Positions 1 to 8,683 of a stretch of 32,133 nucleotides of DNA are shown in pieces. The stretch covers positions 1 to 32,133 of the forward strand of contig JADKKF010000006.1 in assembly GCA_016720635.1 (NCBI GenBank). Reading direction: 5' to 3'. The notes beneath the pieces are model-generated. The model did no database searches. It had not been told where the DNA came from and saw only the letters and a list, made by a program, of their open reading frames with translations. The position numbers were made by a program, and so were the translations under genes. Position 1 is the first letter of the stretch. The number at the start of each line of letters is the position of its first letter. This stretch comes from Saprospiraceae bacterium (GTDB lineage Bacteria > Bacteroidota > Bacteroidia > Chitinophagales > Saprospiraceae).

Positions 1-2
1 AA

Positions 3-116
3 ACGGGTTTCATACATTTTCAATTGGATGAGGACTTGGAGAGCGGACGTGAGTTATCTAGTTTTTCAATGCTCTATTTCAGAACAGCCTATTGGCTATT
101 ACTCAATCAGACATGA
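3..116 (+). CDS. C-terminal fragment of an unidentified protein, cut by the window edge
   Basis: An open frame runs from the first bases to a TGA at 114-116 and encodes about 37 residues, including the stretches FQLDEDLESGRELSSFS and YFRTAYWLLLNQ. The composition looks like a folded protein tail rather than random AT-rich sequence, but it is too short to assign to a family. Its start lies outside the window. No terminator hairpin follows directly. Confidence 0.4.
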   Translation, partial: TGFIHFQLDEDLESGRELSSFSMLYFRTAYWLLLNQT

Positions 117-584
117 AGTTGTATTTTAAGTTATTTTGTTTTAAGCATTATATCAACAATGATTTCATGTGGTGATTGTGAATTCTTGCGAACCAGTATA
201 GAAAGGTCATTTTAATATTATATTACAAAACAAACCGGGTAGTGGGAAGAGAATATGTAATAAAAAGGCATTAACCCTATTACCAAATTAAAAAGTAAGT
301 ATTATAGTAAGGTGGTCCTTTTGGATGTAACATTCAAATATTTAGTTTCAATTGGCGATACACTAGTTAAAGAAAGGAGAGTTAAGGGTTTTTATTCATA
401 AAGAGATACTGTTTTGGTGTATCATTTCGAATATGATGGTAAGATTTATGATTAATAGGCTTATATTTGACTCCCCTTGTTTGCGTCTATCTGTTCTTGA
501 CTAATCTTATGTTCGGGGTAGCTTTTACTTCGATGGAGAGTTACTATGGCTAATTAATACAGGCAAAAGTGGTGAGTCGAGGAC
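117..584. other. Intergenic stretch with a possible decayed small gene
   Basis: No intact gene is visible. On the plus strand at about 290-450 there are open pieces reading VTFKYLVSIGDTLVKER and, one frame on, DTVLVYHFEYDGKIYD, followed near 450-545 by hydrophobic residues such as YLTPLVCVYLFLTNLMF. This order (soluble beta-rich part, then a membrane segment) loosely resembles the small membrane protein at 1881-2264. It may be a frameshifted or dead relative. The similarity is by eye only. Confidence 0.25.
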
Positions 585-926
585 AAGCTTGGAAATTTGC
601 GCCGGCATACGGAAATTGCTTCTAATTTTGTTCTCAGTCATAAACTGCAACGATCGGGGGTAATCTGACCTCAACGAGGTCAAATATTTCTAAAAAATAA
701 ATAATTTACAATTCGACCCCCACGGGGTCGTACCCATATTAAATCTTTACAACAAACATTCAATCCCGTCCAGGATTAGAAAATAAAAATTGGAAAGTAT
801 GGCCAAGTTAATGTCAAAATAGACTATACCTTGATCAACATGGACAAGACCAAGTACATCCATAAAAACTTAAATTACCCCCAACTTTCTATCACTTTAG
901 TCTTGATACAAAAGTAACCAAAATGA

Positions 927-1018
927 AGTCCAAAAAGGCGGTGCTCCGCACCACTCCAGTCGTGGGATGATTACATCCATCCACCCCACGACATTCCGCT
1001 TTCGCTGGTTTTTGGACT
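927..1018 (+). repeat. Large nested hairpin inside a family A unit
   Basis: Outer arms AGTCCAAAAA (927-936) and TTTTTGGACT (1009-1018) enclose an inner stem GTCGTGG/CCACGAC (959-965 with 986-992) and a small GGTGC-TCC-GCACC hairpin. The same nested fold recurs at about 1486-1580 and 2750-2846. In those copies an extra inner GATGCG/CGCATC stem is present. Conservation of pairing over three diverged copies points to selection on, or replication through, a folded form. Confidence 0.75.
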
Positions 1019-1802
1019 GACTGTGATGATCGAAGTCTGTGACTTCGATCTGATCATCATCCACAATCTTCTGTATATGTCAAGAAAAATAACCAATTTT
1101 ATGTCCGTACATATTATGAGGATAGTGAAACTATCACACTTTTAGAAATTTGTCAGAGCGGATGGATTGCAAATTCCTGTTATACTGCATCTCCGTCATA
1201 AACTGCAACGATCGGGGGCAATCTAACCTCAAAAGAGGTCAAATATTTCTAAAAAACAAATGATTTGCAATTCTGACCCCACGGGGTCGTACCCATAATG
1301 AAATGCTATACAACAAACATTCAATCCCGTCAGATTGGAAAATAAAATGTGGAAAGTATGGGCAAAGGGTTAATGTCAAAATAGACATTCCTCGATCATT
1401 ATGGACAGAGACCACACATCATAAAAACTTAAATTCCCCAACTTTCTGTCACTTTTGTCTTGATACAAAAAGTAACCCAAAAATCAAGTCAAAAAGGCAA
1501 TTGTCCGCACCGCTCCAGTCGTGGGATGCGTTACATCCGCATCTTTTCCACGACGTTTCGCTATCGCTGGTTTTTGGACTGACTACGATGGTCGAAGTCT
1601 GTGACTTCGATCCGATATTTTCTTAATTAAAATTCATCATCCAAAATCTGCTGTAAATGTCAGGAAAAATAACGAATTTTATGTCCGTACATATTATGAT
1701 GATAATTGAAACAATTACACTTTTTAGAAATATGTCAGAGCGTATGGAATTGCAAATTCCTGTTGTATTGTATCGCTATTTTAACTGCGACGATCGTGGG
1801 TG

Positions 1803-1891
1803 GTAGTTCGCCTATTATAAATAAACCAGTTCAAATAGTTCAAAATAATAATAGAATTGTAACACCTTTAATGCTAAAAAATGGACAATAA
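1803..1891 (+). pseudogene. Possible tail of a lost gene overlapping the next start
   Basis: Directly after the repeat anchor at 1791, an open frame gives about 28 residues (SSPIINKPVQIVQNNNRI...LMLKNGQ). It stops at 1889-1891, overlapping the following gene's ATG by 11 bases. The tight overlap and sudden change from repeat to unique sequence suggest the end of a gene whose upstream part is missing. It could equally be chance coding. Confidence 0.25.
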
Positions 1892-2264
1892 AAGAGTAAT
1901 CTATATCATCTTGTTTTTCTTGTTTACATTTTTTTCAATTAAATTTTTTGAAACAGCAATCAGAGATTATAATATCACAAATGAAAATAACTTTGTTTCA
2001 GCTAATATAATTGAAAATGGAAATTGTGGTACCAGTGGCGGAACAATTAAGGTAAAATATAATGATAAATTATATACACTTGCAATTCGTAGATCTGATT
2101 GCATAAACGCTAAATTTTCAATCGGAGATGATATTAAAGTTTTATATAGTAAGCGTTATAATTATTTAATTTTAGATGATTCAGGAGTAATGACAGAACT
2201 TGTTATGAGTTTCTTTTTTTTCTTGCTTCCGCTTTATTGTTTAATTAAAATTATAAAAAAATAA
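1881..2264 (+). CDS. Small membrane protein of unknown function
   Basis: The 127-residue product has an N-terminal membrane segment (about residues 7-24, IYIILFFLFTFFSIKFF), a polar beta-rich middle with two cysteines (residues about 35-100, including GTIKVKYNDKLYTL and IGDDIKVLYSKRYNYL), and a second membrane segment near the C-terminus (about 107-125) ending in lysines. The middle resembles the DUF3592-like small domains found between two membrane helices, but I cannot assign it firmly. It is intact, very AT-rich, and sits alone inside one unit of the family A array, replacing about 375 bases of that unit. A small membrane protein after a possible gene tail could be an orphan immunity protein; that is speculation. 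Confidence 0.7.
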   Translation: MDNKRVIYIILFFLFTFFSIKFFETAIRDYNITNENNFVSANIIENGNCGTSGGTIKVKYNDKLYTLAIRRSDCINAKFSIGDDIKVLYSKRYNYLILDDSGVMTELVMSFFFFLLPLYCLIKIIKK

Positions 2265-2710
2265 GTATTTAAAGACACCATGATGATCGAAGTCTTTGAA
2301 TTCGATCAATTCATCATCAACAATCTTTTGTAAATGTCAGAAAAAGTAGCGAATTTTATTTCCGTACATATTATGAGGATAATTGAAACCATTCCATTCT
2401 TTAGAAATATGTCAGAGCATATGGAATTGCAAATTCCTTTTGCACTGCATCGCAATTTTAACTGCAACGATCGGGGGTAATCTGACCTCAAAGAGGTCAA
2501 ATATTTCTAATAAATAAATGAAATACAGTACGACCCCCACGGGGTCGTATCGAAAATGAAATGCCGTACAACAAACATTCAATCGCGACTGGATTGGAAA
2601 ATAAAAATTGAAAAGTTTAGTAGATAGTTAATGCGTCAAAATAGACATTCCTCGATCATTATGGACAGAGACCAAACACATCATAAAAACTTATAGTCCC
2701 CCAACTTTCT

Positions 2711-2738
2711 GTTACTTTTGTCTTGATACAAAAGTAAC
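2711..2738 (+). repeat. 11-bp inverted repeat, loop CTTGAT
   Basis: GTTACTTTTGT (2711-2721) and ACAAAAGTAAC (2728-2738) flank the loop CTTGAT. Slightly diverged versions occur in the units near 891-918 and 1449-1475. I recall similar TTTTGT-CTTGAT-ACAAAA elements from intergenic DNA of other Bacteroidota, but could not check this here. Confidence 0.7.
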
Positions 2739-3060
2739 CCAAAAATCAAGTCCAAAAAAAGGCGATTGCTCCGCACCACTCCAGTCGTGGGATGCGTTAC
2801 ATCCGCATCTTTTCCACGACTTTTCGCTATCGCTGGTTTTTGGACGGAGTATGATGGTCGAAGTCTTTGACTTCGATCAATTCATCATCCACAATCTGCT
2901 CCAAATGTCAGGAAAAGTAAATAATTTTATGTCCATGCATTATAGGAAGATAATTATTGCAAAGACACTCGTTAAAAATTTGCCGGTGTGCATGGAATTA
3001 CAAATTTCAATTAATCTACATCGCAGTCATAAACTGCGACTGTCGGGTTTATTTTAAAAA

Positions 3061-3091
3061 TATATTTGCAATTTAGTAGCGTTTATGCTAC
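3061..3091 (+). promoter_or_regulatory. hicAB promoter -7 box and operator-like inverted repeat
   Basis: TATATTTG at 3061-3068 fits the Bacteroidota -7 consensus TAnnTTTG; no good -33 TTTG is placed upstream. Just after it, GTAGC-GTTTAT-GCTAC (3076-3091) is a perfect 5-bp inverted repeat ending 9 bases before the hicA ATG. HicB antitoxins commonly repress their own operon, so this is a reasonable operator. Confidence 0.55.
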
Positions 3092-3100
3092 CTTTACGAT

Positions 3101-3288
3101 ATGAAAGCCTACGAACTTGAAAAATCTATTGGATCAAATGGTTGGTATTTTGTGAGACAAACGGGAAGCCACAAAATATACAAACATGAGACAATATCGG
3201 GAATCATCGTAATTCCATTCCATGGATCCAAAGATTTACCAAAGGGGACAGAAATCAGTATTTTGAAGAAAGCAGGACTAAAAAATAA
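3101..3288 (+). CDS. hicA: HicA-family mRNA interferase toxin
   Basis: HicA toxins are small double-stranded-RNA-binding-fold ribonucleases that cleave mRNA and are held inactive by HicB. The product shows the whole family pattern: start MKAYELEKSIGSNGW, then RQTGSHKIYKH with the catalytic histidine in GSH, then VIPFHGSKDLPKGT and the terminal ILKKAGLK. As read, the frame has no stop and runs on into hicB. Adding one A to the A-run at 3280-3285 gives a stop at 3286-3288 and the usual length of about 62 residues. hicB then begins two bases later. I therefore treat the run-on as a homopolymer error. Confidence 0.88.
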
Positions 3289-3289
3289 T

Positions 3290-3687
3290 ATGATACAATT
3301 GACAGCAATAATAGAAAGAAATGATGATGCTTTTTTGCATATATAAAAGAAATAGATGGCTGTGTGGCAGGTGGAAATACCTATCAAGAAGTCAAATTAA
3401 ATCTTGAACAGATGCTCAAAATTGCTCAAATGGAAGACCAAGTGCTGGAAAAAAAATTAAGTTTAGGATATAAATTAAAATTTGAAGTGGATTTGGTTTC
3501 TGTCTTTGATTTGATCCCAGAAGTCAATATCAGTCAATTGGCAAAAACTGGAAACCTAAATCCTGGATTGCTCAGACAATATGTTTCTGGTACAAAAAAA
3601 GCATCTGAAGCTCAAACTGCAAAGGTCATGAAAGCCATCAAAGAAGTGAGTGACAAATTGAATTCGCTCATCCTGGTTCAAAAATGA
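3290..3687 (+). CDS. hicB: HicB-family antitoxin with C-terminal DNA-binding domain (one frameshift)
   Basis: HicB neutralises HicA and represses the operon. The start MIQLTAIIERNDDAF is typical. The frame is then lost in the T-run at 3331-3336, and restoring one T gives FAYIKEIDGCVAGGNTYQEV, the classic partial RNase H-like HicB core with the G-N-T-x-x-E motif. The downstream frame continues with residues about 75-130 (NISQLAKTGNLNPGLL, YVSGTKKAS), a helix-turn-helix region. Restored length is about 132 residues. It follows hicA by two bases, so the two are translationally linked. A family B hairpin repeat starts 15 bases after the stop. Confidence 0.85.
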
Positions 3688-3702
3688 GCTAGAAAATTCC
3701 TA

Positions 3703-3830
3703 GCGCAGTAGCGCTGCGAAGGGTGACCGAAGGTCAGACACAACGGAGTGGTGTCCGAGCGAATAGCGAGCCCGCAGCATAGCGACCCCGCATCGTCGAA
3801 GACGTGGCGAGGGTACTGCCCAAACAAAAA
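3703..3830 (+). repeat. Family B GC-rich hairpin element, copy 1
   Basis: The intergenic block between the convergent hicB and peptidase genes is GC-rich and full of small hairpins: GACC-GAA-GGTC, GACAC-N9-GTGTC and CGTC-GAA-GACG. It ends with GACCC (3784-3788), a hairpin arm, GGG and GCCCAAA (3818-3824). It begins with TCCTAGCGCA, as does copy 2 at about 15169. Spurious open frames inside it are not genes. Confidence 0.75.
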
Positions 3831-3835
3831 TCGAG

Positions 3836-6057
3836 CTAAAATTTGATCTTGACGGTAAGCTTTTTGCCATCACGCAATAGGTCCACGGTGGTCTCATCCC
3901 CTGCATTGAAGGTCGCGAGGCAGTCCATATAGCTGTACACCTCCTTGATGGGGCATTTGCCGATCTTGGTGATGATGTCGCCGTCCTTGATACCAGCATT
4001 GTGCGCCGTGCGTCCATCCATCACGCCTGCGATGTGAAGGCCGTCTCCGTAGTCTTGATAGTCTGGCATAATCCCAAGGGTCACCTTGTATTTCGGAGCA
4101 GTGCGACTCGTCTTGTTGGCGGTCTTGGTGAACGGAATGGTCGGTTCCGCTGCGAGTGAATTTACGACGCGTTGGATGTATTCGGTGATGTGGTGTACCC
4201 CTCTGATATTGATCAAATGGGCATCATCGCTCGGCTTGTGGTAGTCGTGGTGTGTACCTGTAAAAAAGTTAAGAACAGGGATGTCTTTGAGATAAAACGA
4301 TGTGTGATCGGTGGGACCCACGCCGCTGCTATCGATGGTGATTTGGTACCCTGCGGGTTTGTTTTTCTCGATGAGTGGACCAAACAACGGACTCGTACCG
4401 ATGCCGCCTACGGTCAGAGAATTCATAGAGTCTAGTCTTCCGATCATATCCATATTGACCATGAGATTGGGATTAGGGTGACTCTTTTTGATGTTTTCCG
4501 CGAGGTGCTTTGATCCCATCAGGTATCTTCTTCTCCTGAAAAACAAGCGAAGATAAAGTTGGTAGGCTCTGTGGTTCTGTTCGTAGCATAAATGCGTGCA
4601 AGTTCCATTACAGCCGCTACGCCAGAGGCATTGTCGTCGGCTCCATTATGAATCTCTCCATCAGAATTGGGCTTGGTCGAATTGTGGTGTTCATTGAGTC
4701 CTAAATGGTCGTAATGTCCGCCGATAAGAATCGTATTTTTGGCACCATTGTCAAGGAATCCAATGACATTGTTCGCCTCGACCTTGGTTTTGGTACTGTT
4801 GGGGTCTTTGGCGTTGGTCTGTATTTGATAAGAAAATGGCTGAGTGTATTTATTGCCTTCAAGTGGCTTTAGCCCGTATTTTTTGAAATTTTTTGAAATA
4901 TATTTAGAGGCCTTCTTCTCCCCTTTCGAGCCTGCTAGTCTTCCCTTAAGTTTATCGGATGCTAGATAGTCGATATGGGATTGGAGATTGCTATAGCTCA
5001 CCAGTTCGGCTGGGTCGGTCTCCACCCAATCGGCGATGAACACGTTCGTCTCTCTAGGAGCGTCTTGTTGTCTATTGCTTGAAAATGCCAATTTTTTTTC
5101 CATCAGGTGAAAACATAGGAAAGGCATTGAATTCACTTTGGAAGGTGATCTGTCCAAGATTTTCGCCATCTGTATCGATCATATACAATTGAAAATCATA
5201 TCCTCGCTTTGAGTGGTGATTGGATGAAAAGATGATTTTTTTGTCAGATGGGTGAAAGAATGGAGCCCAGTTGGCTTTGCCGAGATGCGTGATTTGCTTT
5301 AAGTCGGAGCCATCGATATTGCAGGTATAAATCTCCATTTGGGTGGGCGTGACGAGGCCTTCTTTCAATAGGGATGTATAATCGTCAATGTCTTTTTGAG
5401 TCTTGGGTCTAGAGGCTCTGAATACCAATTTTTTGCTATCGTGAGAGAAAAAGCATCCACCGTCATAACCCAATTGGTTAGTGATTTGTCTTAAATCGGT
5501 TCCATCGATATTCATCATCCAAATCTCTAAGTCTCCACTGCGAACGCTGGTGAAGGCGATTTTCTTTCCATCGGGAGAAACAACTGCTTCTGCATCATAG
5601 CCAGGAGAATTGGTGAGTCTTTTGATGATATTTCCTTTCAAATCCGCCAAATAAATGTCGAAATCGGAATAAACCGCCCAGACGTATTTCCCATCGGCTC
5701 GAGCCTTGGGTGGAGCGGGACAACTAGCATTTGCCTCATGTGTAGATGCATATAAGATGTGCTGGCCATCGGGCATAAAATAAGAACAAGTAGTTCGCCC
5801 TTTGCCTGTGGAAACCAGCTGTAGGCTTTGGGGACTAAAGTTGTTTTGATTGAGATCCAAGGTGAAAATCTGATCACAAGCGGCACCAATTTTGGGATTG
5901 GTAACTTGCATGGTCAATTTGCTGCCATCTGGAGAAAATATGCTTCAGCGTTGTCGCCGCCAAAGGTTAATTTTCGAATATTTTGTAGGTTGCTTTCTTG
6001 GGCCAAGGACTGAAATCCTAGGAAAAGGGTCAATATGGAAATGGAAATAATTTTCAT
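3836..6057 (-). CDS. Secreted TolB-propeller / M28 peptidase / PDZ protein (three frameshifts)
   Basis: The start at 6057 gives a signal peptide (MKIISISILTLFLGFQSLAQ). Residues about 30-330 hold PD40/TolB-like propeller repeats with recurrent SPDGKK motifs. Then comes an M28 zinc aminopeptidase domain with GGHYDHLG (zinc His/Asp), NGADDNASG (bridging Asp), FSGEED (catalytic Glu), NMDMIGR and the late zinc His near GTHHDYHKPSDD. The last about 80 residues form a PDZ-like domain (AGIKDGDIITKIG). Single-base errors at about 5936 (lost base), 5087-5096 (extra base in an A/T run of eight) and 4531 (lost base) split the frame. Correcting them gives 741 codons. It is probably exported and degrades peptides; the propeller may bind substrate or envelope. 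A TAnnTTTG box lies upstream. Confidence 0.85.
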
Positions 6058-6079
6058 TTTCTATGGATATTTTAGGATA

Positions 6080-6087
6080 CAAAGATA
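6080..6087 (-). promoter_or_regulatory. -7 box of the peptidase gene
   Basis: On the minus strand this reads TATCTTTG, matching TAnnTTTG, 22 bases before the ATG at 6057. No clear -33 TTTG was seen at the ideal spacing. Confidence 0.45.
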
Positions 6088-6234
6088 CGCTTCTCTGGTA
6101 TAATTTTCATCAACTAGATGGCCTATTGGTAAGTTTGGTTTTGTAAAATTGATTAGACCTTATCTTGCCAATTTATTGACTATCAATTAAATATAAATTG
6201 GATAAAAAAAATATCATATTAAACTAATTTATAA

Positions 6235-6265
6235 TTTGTAAATAGCTAGAAATGATGTAGATTTG
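6235..6265 (+). promoter_or_regulatory. Full Bacteroidota-type promoter for the divIC-like gene
   Basis: TTTG at 6235-6238, a spacer of exactly 19 bases, then TAGATTTG at 6258-6265. This matches the -33 TTTG / -7 TAnnTTTG consensus in both boxes and spacing. Transcription should start near 6272, about 20 bases before the ATG at 6291. Confidence 0.7.
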
Positions 6266-6290
6266 TGGAGTTAAACGTGTTTCAATATTT

Positions 6291-6603
6291 ATGGTGAAAG
6301 GTGTACAAGCGTGGTTAGTTAATCTGTTTCAAGCGCTTTCCAAAACCCTTCCAAAGCAAATATATGCTGTGTTTCTGCATATTTTTTGTGTGGATGGTAT
6401 TTTTTGATCGCAATCGGTTGATAACGCAATATCAATTGGAGAGGATCATGGATAAATTGGAGGCTGACAAAAAGTTTTATCTTGAGAATTTGCAGGAGAC
6501 GATTTCGGCGAGAAAATCCTTGGATCAAAACAAGGAGATTTATGCGCGAGAAAAGTATTTTATGCAAAAGCCCAATGAGGAGATTTATATCATTGAGGAT
6601 TAA
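6291..6603 (+). CDS. DivIC/FtsB-like septum formation initiator (one frameshift)
   Basis: This small bitopic protein belongs to the divisome, where FtsB/DivIC pairs with FtsL to control septal peptidoglycan synthesis. The ATG at 6291 follows a good promoter and encodes a short cytoplasmic part ending LPKQIYAVFL. The membrane segment continues in the next frame as FFVWMVFFDRNRL after an extra T in the run at 6382-6387. A coiled coil follows (DKLEADKKFYLENLQETI), then the family tail with AREKYFMQKPNEEIYIIED. Corrected length is about 103 residues, normal for Bacteroidota. The coding region ends at a TAA. Confidence 0.85.
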
Positions 6604-6616
6604 TATTAACCCATAG

Positions 6617-6647
6617 AAAAAAAACTAGGCTATGCTTCTGTATAGCC
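6617..6647 (-). terminator. Rho-independent terminator pointing left
   Basis: Read on the minus strand: GGCTAT, an eight-base loop, ATAGCC, three bases, then eight Ts (A-run at 6617-6624 on the plus strand). On the plus strand no T-tract follows, so it does not look like a terminator for the divIC-like gene. It implies a minus-strand transcript arriving from the right, where no protein gene is visible. Confidence 0.6.
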
Positions 6648-7157
6648 CTACTGGATGACTGCAAGGTCATTGGGTGATTTCGTTGGCTATCCAAGATCGT
6701 CAAGCCGGAAGGCTTTGAACTTTCATAGACTTGGATTATTGTGTCTTTTCAGATTGTTGTGAATAATGCCTATTATTCCTATTGCCTCGCTGTTTCATTC
6801 GCCTATTCAACAAGCCTTTTTAAAATAATTCAATATCCAATAGCTCTATTTTACCTATTATAATTACATTTTTTTTAGAAAAAAACCATATCCCAATAGC
6901 GTAAAACTCTTAGTGTGGGGCCTAATTATGTATAGAAATTTATCCATCCCCTACTCAAATCATATTCCAATCAAAAGCCAATTTTAACATTTTATCCTCC
7001 CAAATCTACCAAATGTCCACTATGGATAAAGAGGAAGGGCTTTAGAGGTGTAATATTGTGATGTCAAAAGGAGAGATGAGTTGAATAAAATAAAACTCTG
7101 GTTTACCCCAACGACAAATAAATATCTAAACTTTTATAATTTTTAAAATTACTTATC
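6648..7157. other. Intergenic region, possible minus-strand small RNA at its left end
   Basis: There is no credible protein gene in these 510 bases. The left 100 bases contain further small inverted repeats (ATGAC-N6-GTCAT near 6656-6672; CAAGCC-GGAA-GGCTTTG near 6701-6717) next to the leftward terminator at 6617-6647. This arrangement could be a structured RNA of 100-200 nt read on the minus strand. I see no clear promoter for it. The rest is featureless AT-rich DNA leading to the gene at 7158. Confidence 0.35.
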
Positions 7158-7954
7158 ATGAAAACAAACTTTTTATTTTTAATTTTTTGCGTTTTTGGTT
7201 TCGGAAGCGCAATGGCACAAAACCAAGGAAACAGTTTTAACGTGCAATTCAAGGACTTGGTACTGAACTCACACAATGGCGGGGTATTTCTCTTAGGCAC
7301 GGACAGTAAGGTTTATCATACTGGCTTCCACTACAACAATCTTGCCGTTGCGAATACCACCAACAATGTTGTAGTTAGCAAAATGACGGGATCTTGTGGT
7401 GGACATGGATTTTTCTTATCACCCATCGAATTTTAACCAATGTAACACATGAATCACCACAATTGAGACCTGTGGGTACTGATTGGCCATTTACCCAGTC
7501 ACCAATTATGTAGTAGGAGATGATATTCAAAACTGTGCTTATTGGTAAATTTGCCTAGATAACAATCGAATATCAAGAACGGTACGAATGCCGATGGAAG
7601 CAATGTACCTCCAGCCAAAAAGACCAAGTTATTCGTAGTGAACAACAACGAATTTTATATGACGGATGACATGGATGACATTTATTGGTGGAAACCAGGC
7701 ATGTCTGCTTGGAGCAAGCTAGGAACTTTGAAAGCTAAATACCTCACAAAAGATCACGGAATCAGCACCCCACTATGGTTTATAGGAATAGACAACATGG
7801 TCTATCAAGTACCAAATACTGGTGTTGCAGTAGCACAAAACATGAGCTGCAAGGCCAAAGCGATCGCTGTATTTGGAAGTCAATTATATTATGTGGCTTA
7901 GACGGTAATTATTATGTTCGAATTAAAAACCAAGATGTCAGGGTTCGATTTTAA
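7158..7954 (+). CDS. Secreted propeller-like protein of unknown function (several frameshifts)
   Basis: The ATG at 7158 begins a clear signal peptide (MKTNFLFLIFCVFGFGSAMAQ). The mature part consists of repeated short blocks, each a beta strand plus a small-residue turn: FLLGTDSKVYHTG, FVVNNNEFYMTDD, IYWWKPGMSAWSKLG, LWFIGIDNMVYQVP and QLYYV-LDGNYYVR. This is the look of a tectonin-like or similar beta-propeller, but I cannot name the family with certainty. The frame is lost near 7420, 7510, 7550-7590 and 7898. Joining the pieces gives about 265 residues, ending at the TAA at 7952-7954. The protein is probably exported to the periplasm or surface. Confidence 0.65.
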
Positions 7955-8079
7955 CACAAAACTGACGCGGAAACCAACGGACAAAAATTGAAAAACCAAA
8001 ATTACACCATCATCATCCAAACTTACTTTTTAAATAATCTGAATCAAAATTTTTTAATCAAATTTTAAAACACATCATC

Positions 8080-8591
8080 ATGAAAAACGTCATTTTTATC
8101 TTAGTTATGCTAGTAATCGCAGAAAATGGGATTCGCCCAAAAGAGACCAACCAATACGGTTAGACCACCCAATAGACCAATTCTTCCAGTATTACCAATT
8201 TACACTCCTTCTCCATGTCCAGTAGATTTTGTAGTGTTAAAAATTAATGTCACCAAAGTGTCTAATTCACTTTTCCGATACGAAGCTTATGTCAGAAATC
8301 AAGGAACCGAAACTTATACTATGGCAAGAGGAGCTACTGCACCTAGGATTGTGGCTTATACCTTTAGTGAGCAAAGGCCAGAAAAAGTAGTCACTTTTAC
8401 AAAATTGAAGCCAGGAGAAGCTAAGGTAATATCTGGTCAAGTATCTTGGCCGACGAACAATGAATTTTGCCACCCATTAATGTCACCGTCAATCAATTTT
8501 AGAATTCGATACTCAGCATGATTGCGAACGTTCAAATAACAAATTCGTCGTGACTTCCGATCAAATCAAAGATATTATGAATAGAAGGTAA
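8080..8591 (+). CDS. Secreted CARDB-like domain protein, tandem copy 1 (frameshifts)
   Basis: The start MKNVIFILVMLVIA is a signal peptide, followed after an extra A near 8122-8126 by MGFAQKRPTNTV and a proline-rich linker (residues about 20-45). One immunoglobulin-like domain follows (VDFVVLKINVTKVSN, YEAYVRNQGTETYT, KLKPGEAKVISGQ), resembling CARDB-type domains that bind or stabilise at the cell surface. Near 8465-8500 the frame slips; the correct continuation ends DQIKDIMNRR at the TAA 8589-8591. Length is about 170 residues. It is a duplicate of the next gene, including the untranslated leader. Confidence 0.7.
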
Positions 8592-8683
8592 ATTTCTAAT
8601 TCTTGCCCCAAACCATCAAATGGAGTACTAATTTCAAATAAAATTCAATCAATTTTTAATCAAATTTTTAAATACACATCATC

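Larger units (their letters stand above)
585..3045 (+). repeat. Family A array: degenerate 560-580 base hairpin-rich repeat
   Basis: A long unit recurs with the anchor CTGCRACGATCGGG at about 651, 1209, 1791 (variant), 2468 and 3040 (variant). Spacings are about 558, 582, 677 and 572 bases; the 677 interval contains a gene. Each unit carries the same ordered set of short inverted repeats, mostly stems of 6-10 bp with three-base loops: GACCTC-AAC-GAGGTC (667-681), CGACCCC-CAC-GGGGTCG (714-730), GATCGAAGTC-TGT-GACTTCGATC (1028-1050), GATAGT-GAA-ACTATC (1121-1135) and GGAATT-GCA-AATTCC. The AT-rich linkers diverge more than the stems. No open frame here looks like a real gene except the insert at 1881-2264. 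Partial reverse copies lie at 12895-13075 and 15001-15125. Confidence 0.85.

Noticed and set aside
1303..1626. Open frame of 107 codons in the repeat array
   Set aside because: It is just the repeat unit read through. The same stretch in the other units is not open, and the sequence is dominated by hairpins.
1..3060. CRISPR array
   Set aside because: The repeats are 560-580 bases long and degenerate, with no short direct repeats separated by unique spacers and no cas genes.
3280..3340. Programmed frameshifting in hicA or hicB
   Set aside because: No slippery heptamer with a following structure is seen, and equal one-base slips occur in most genes of the window, so sequencing error is more likely.
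3700..4017. Arg/Ser-rich minus-strand frame
   Set aside because: It lies over the family B element and antiparallel to the PDZ part of the peptidase gene in another frame; the composition is typical of a shadow frame.
6617..6647. Terminator of the divIC-like gene
   Set aside because: The T-tract is only on the minus-strand side of the hairpin, so it cannot work for the rightward gene.
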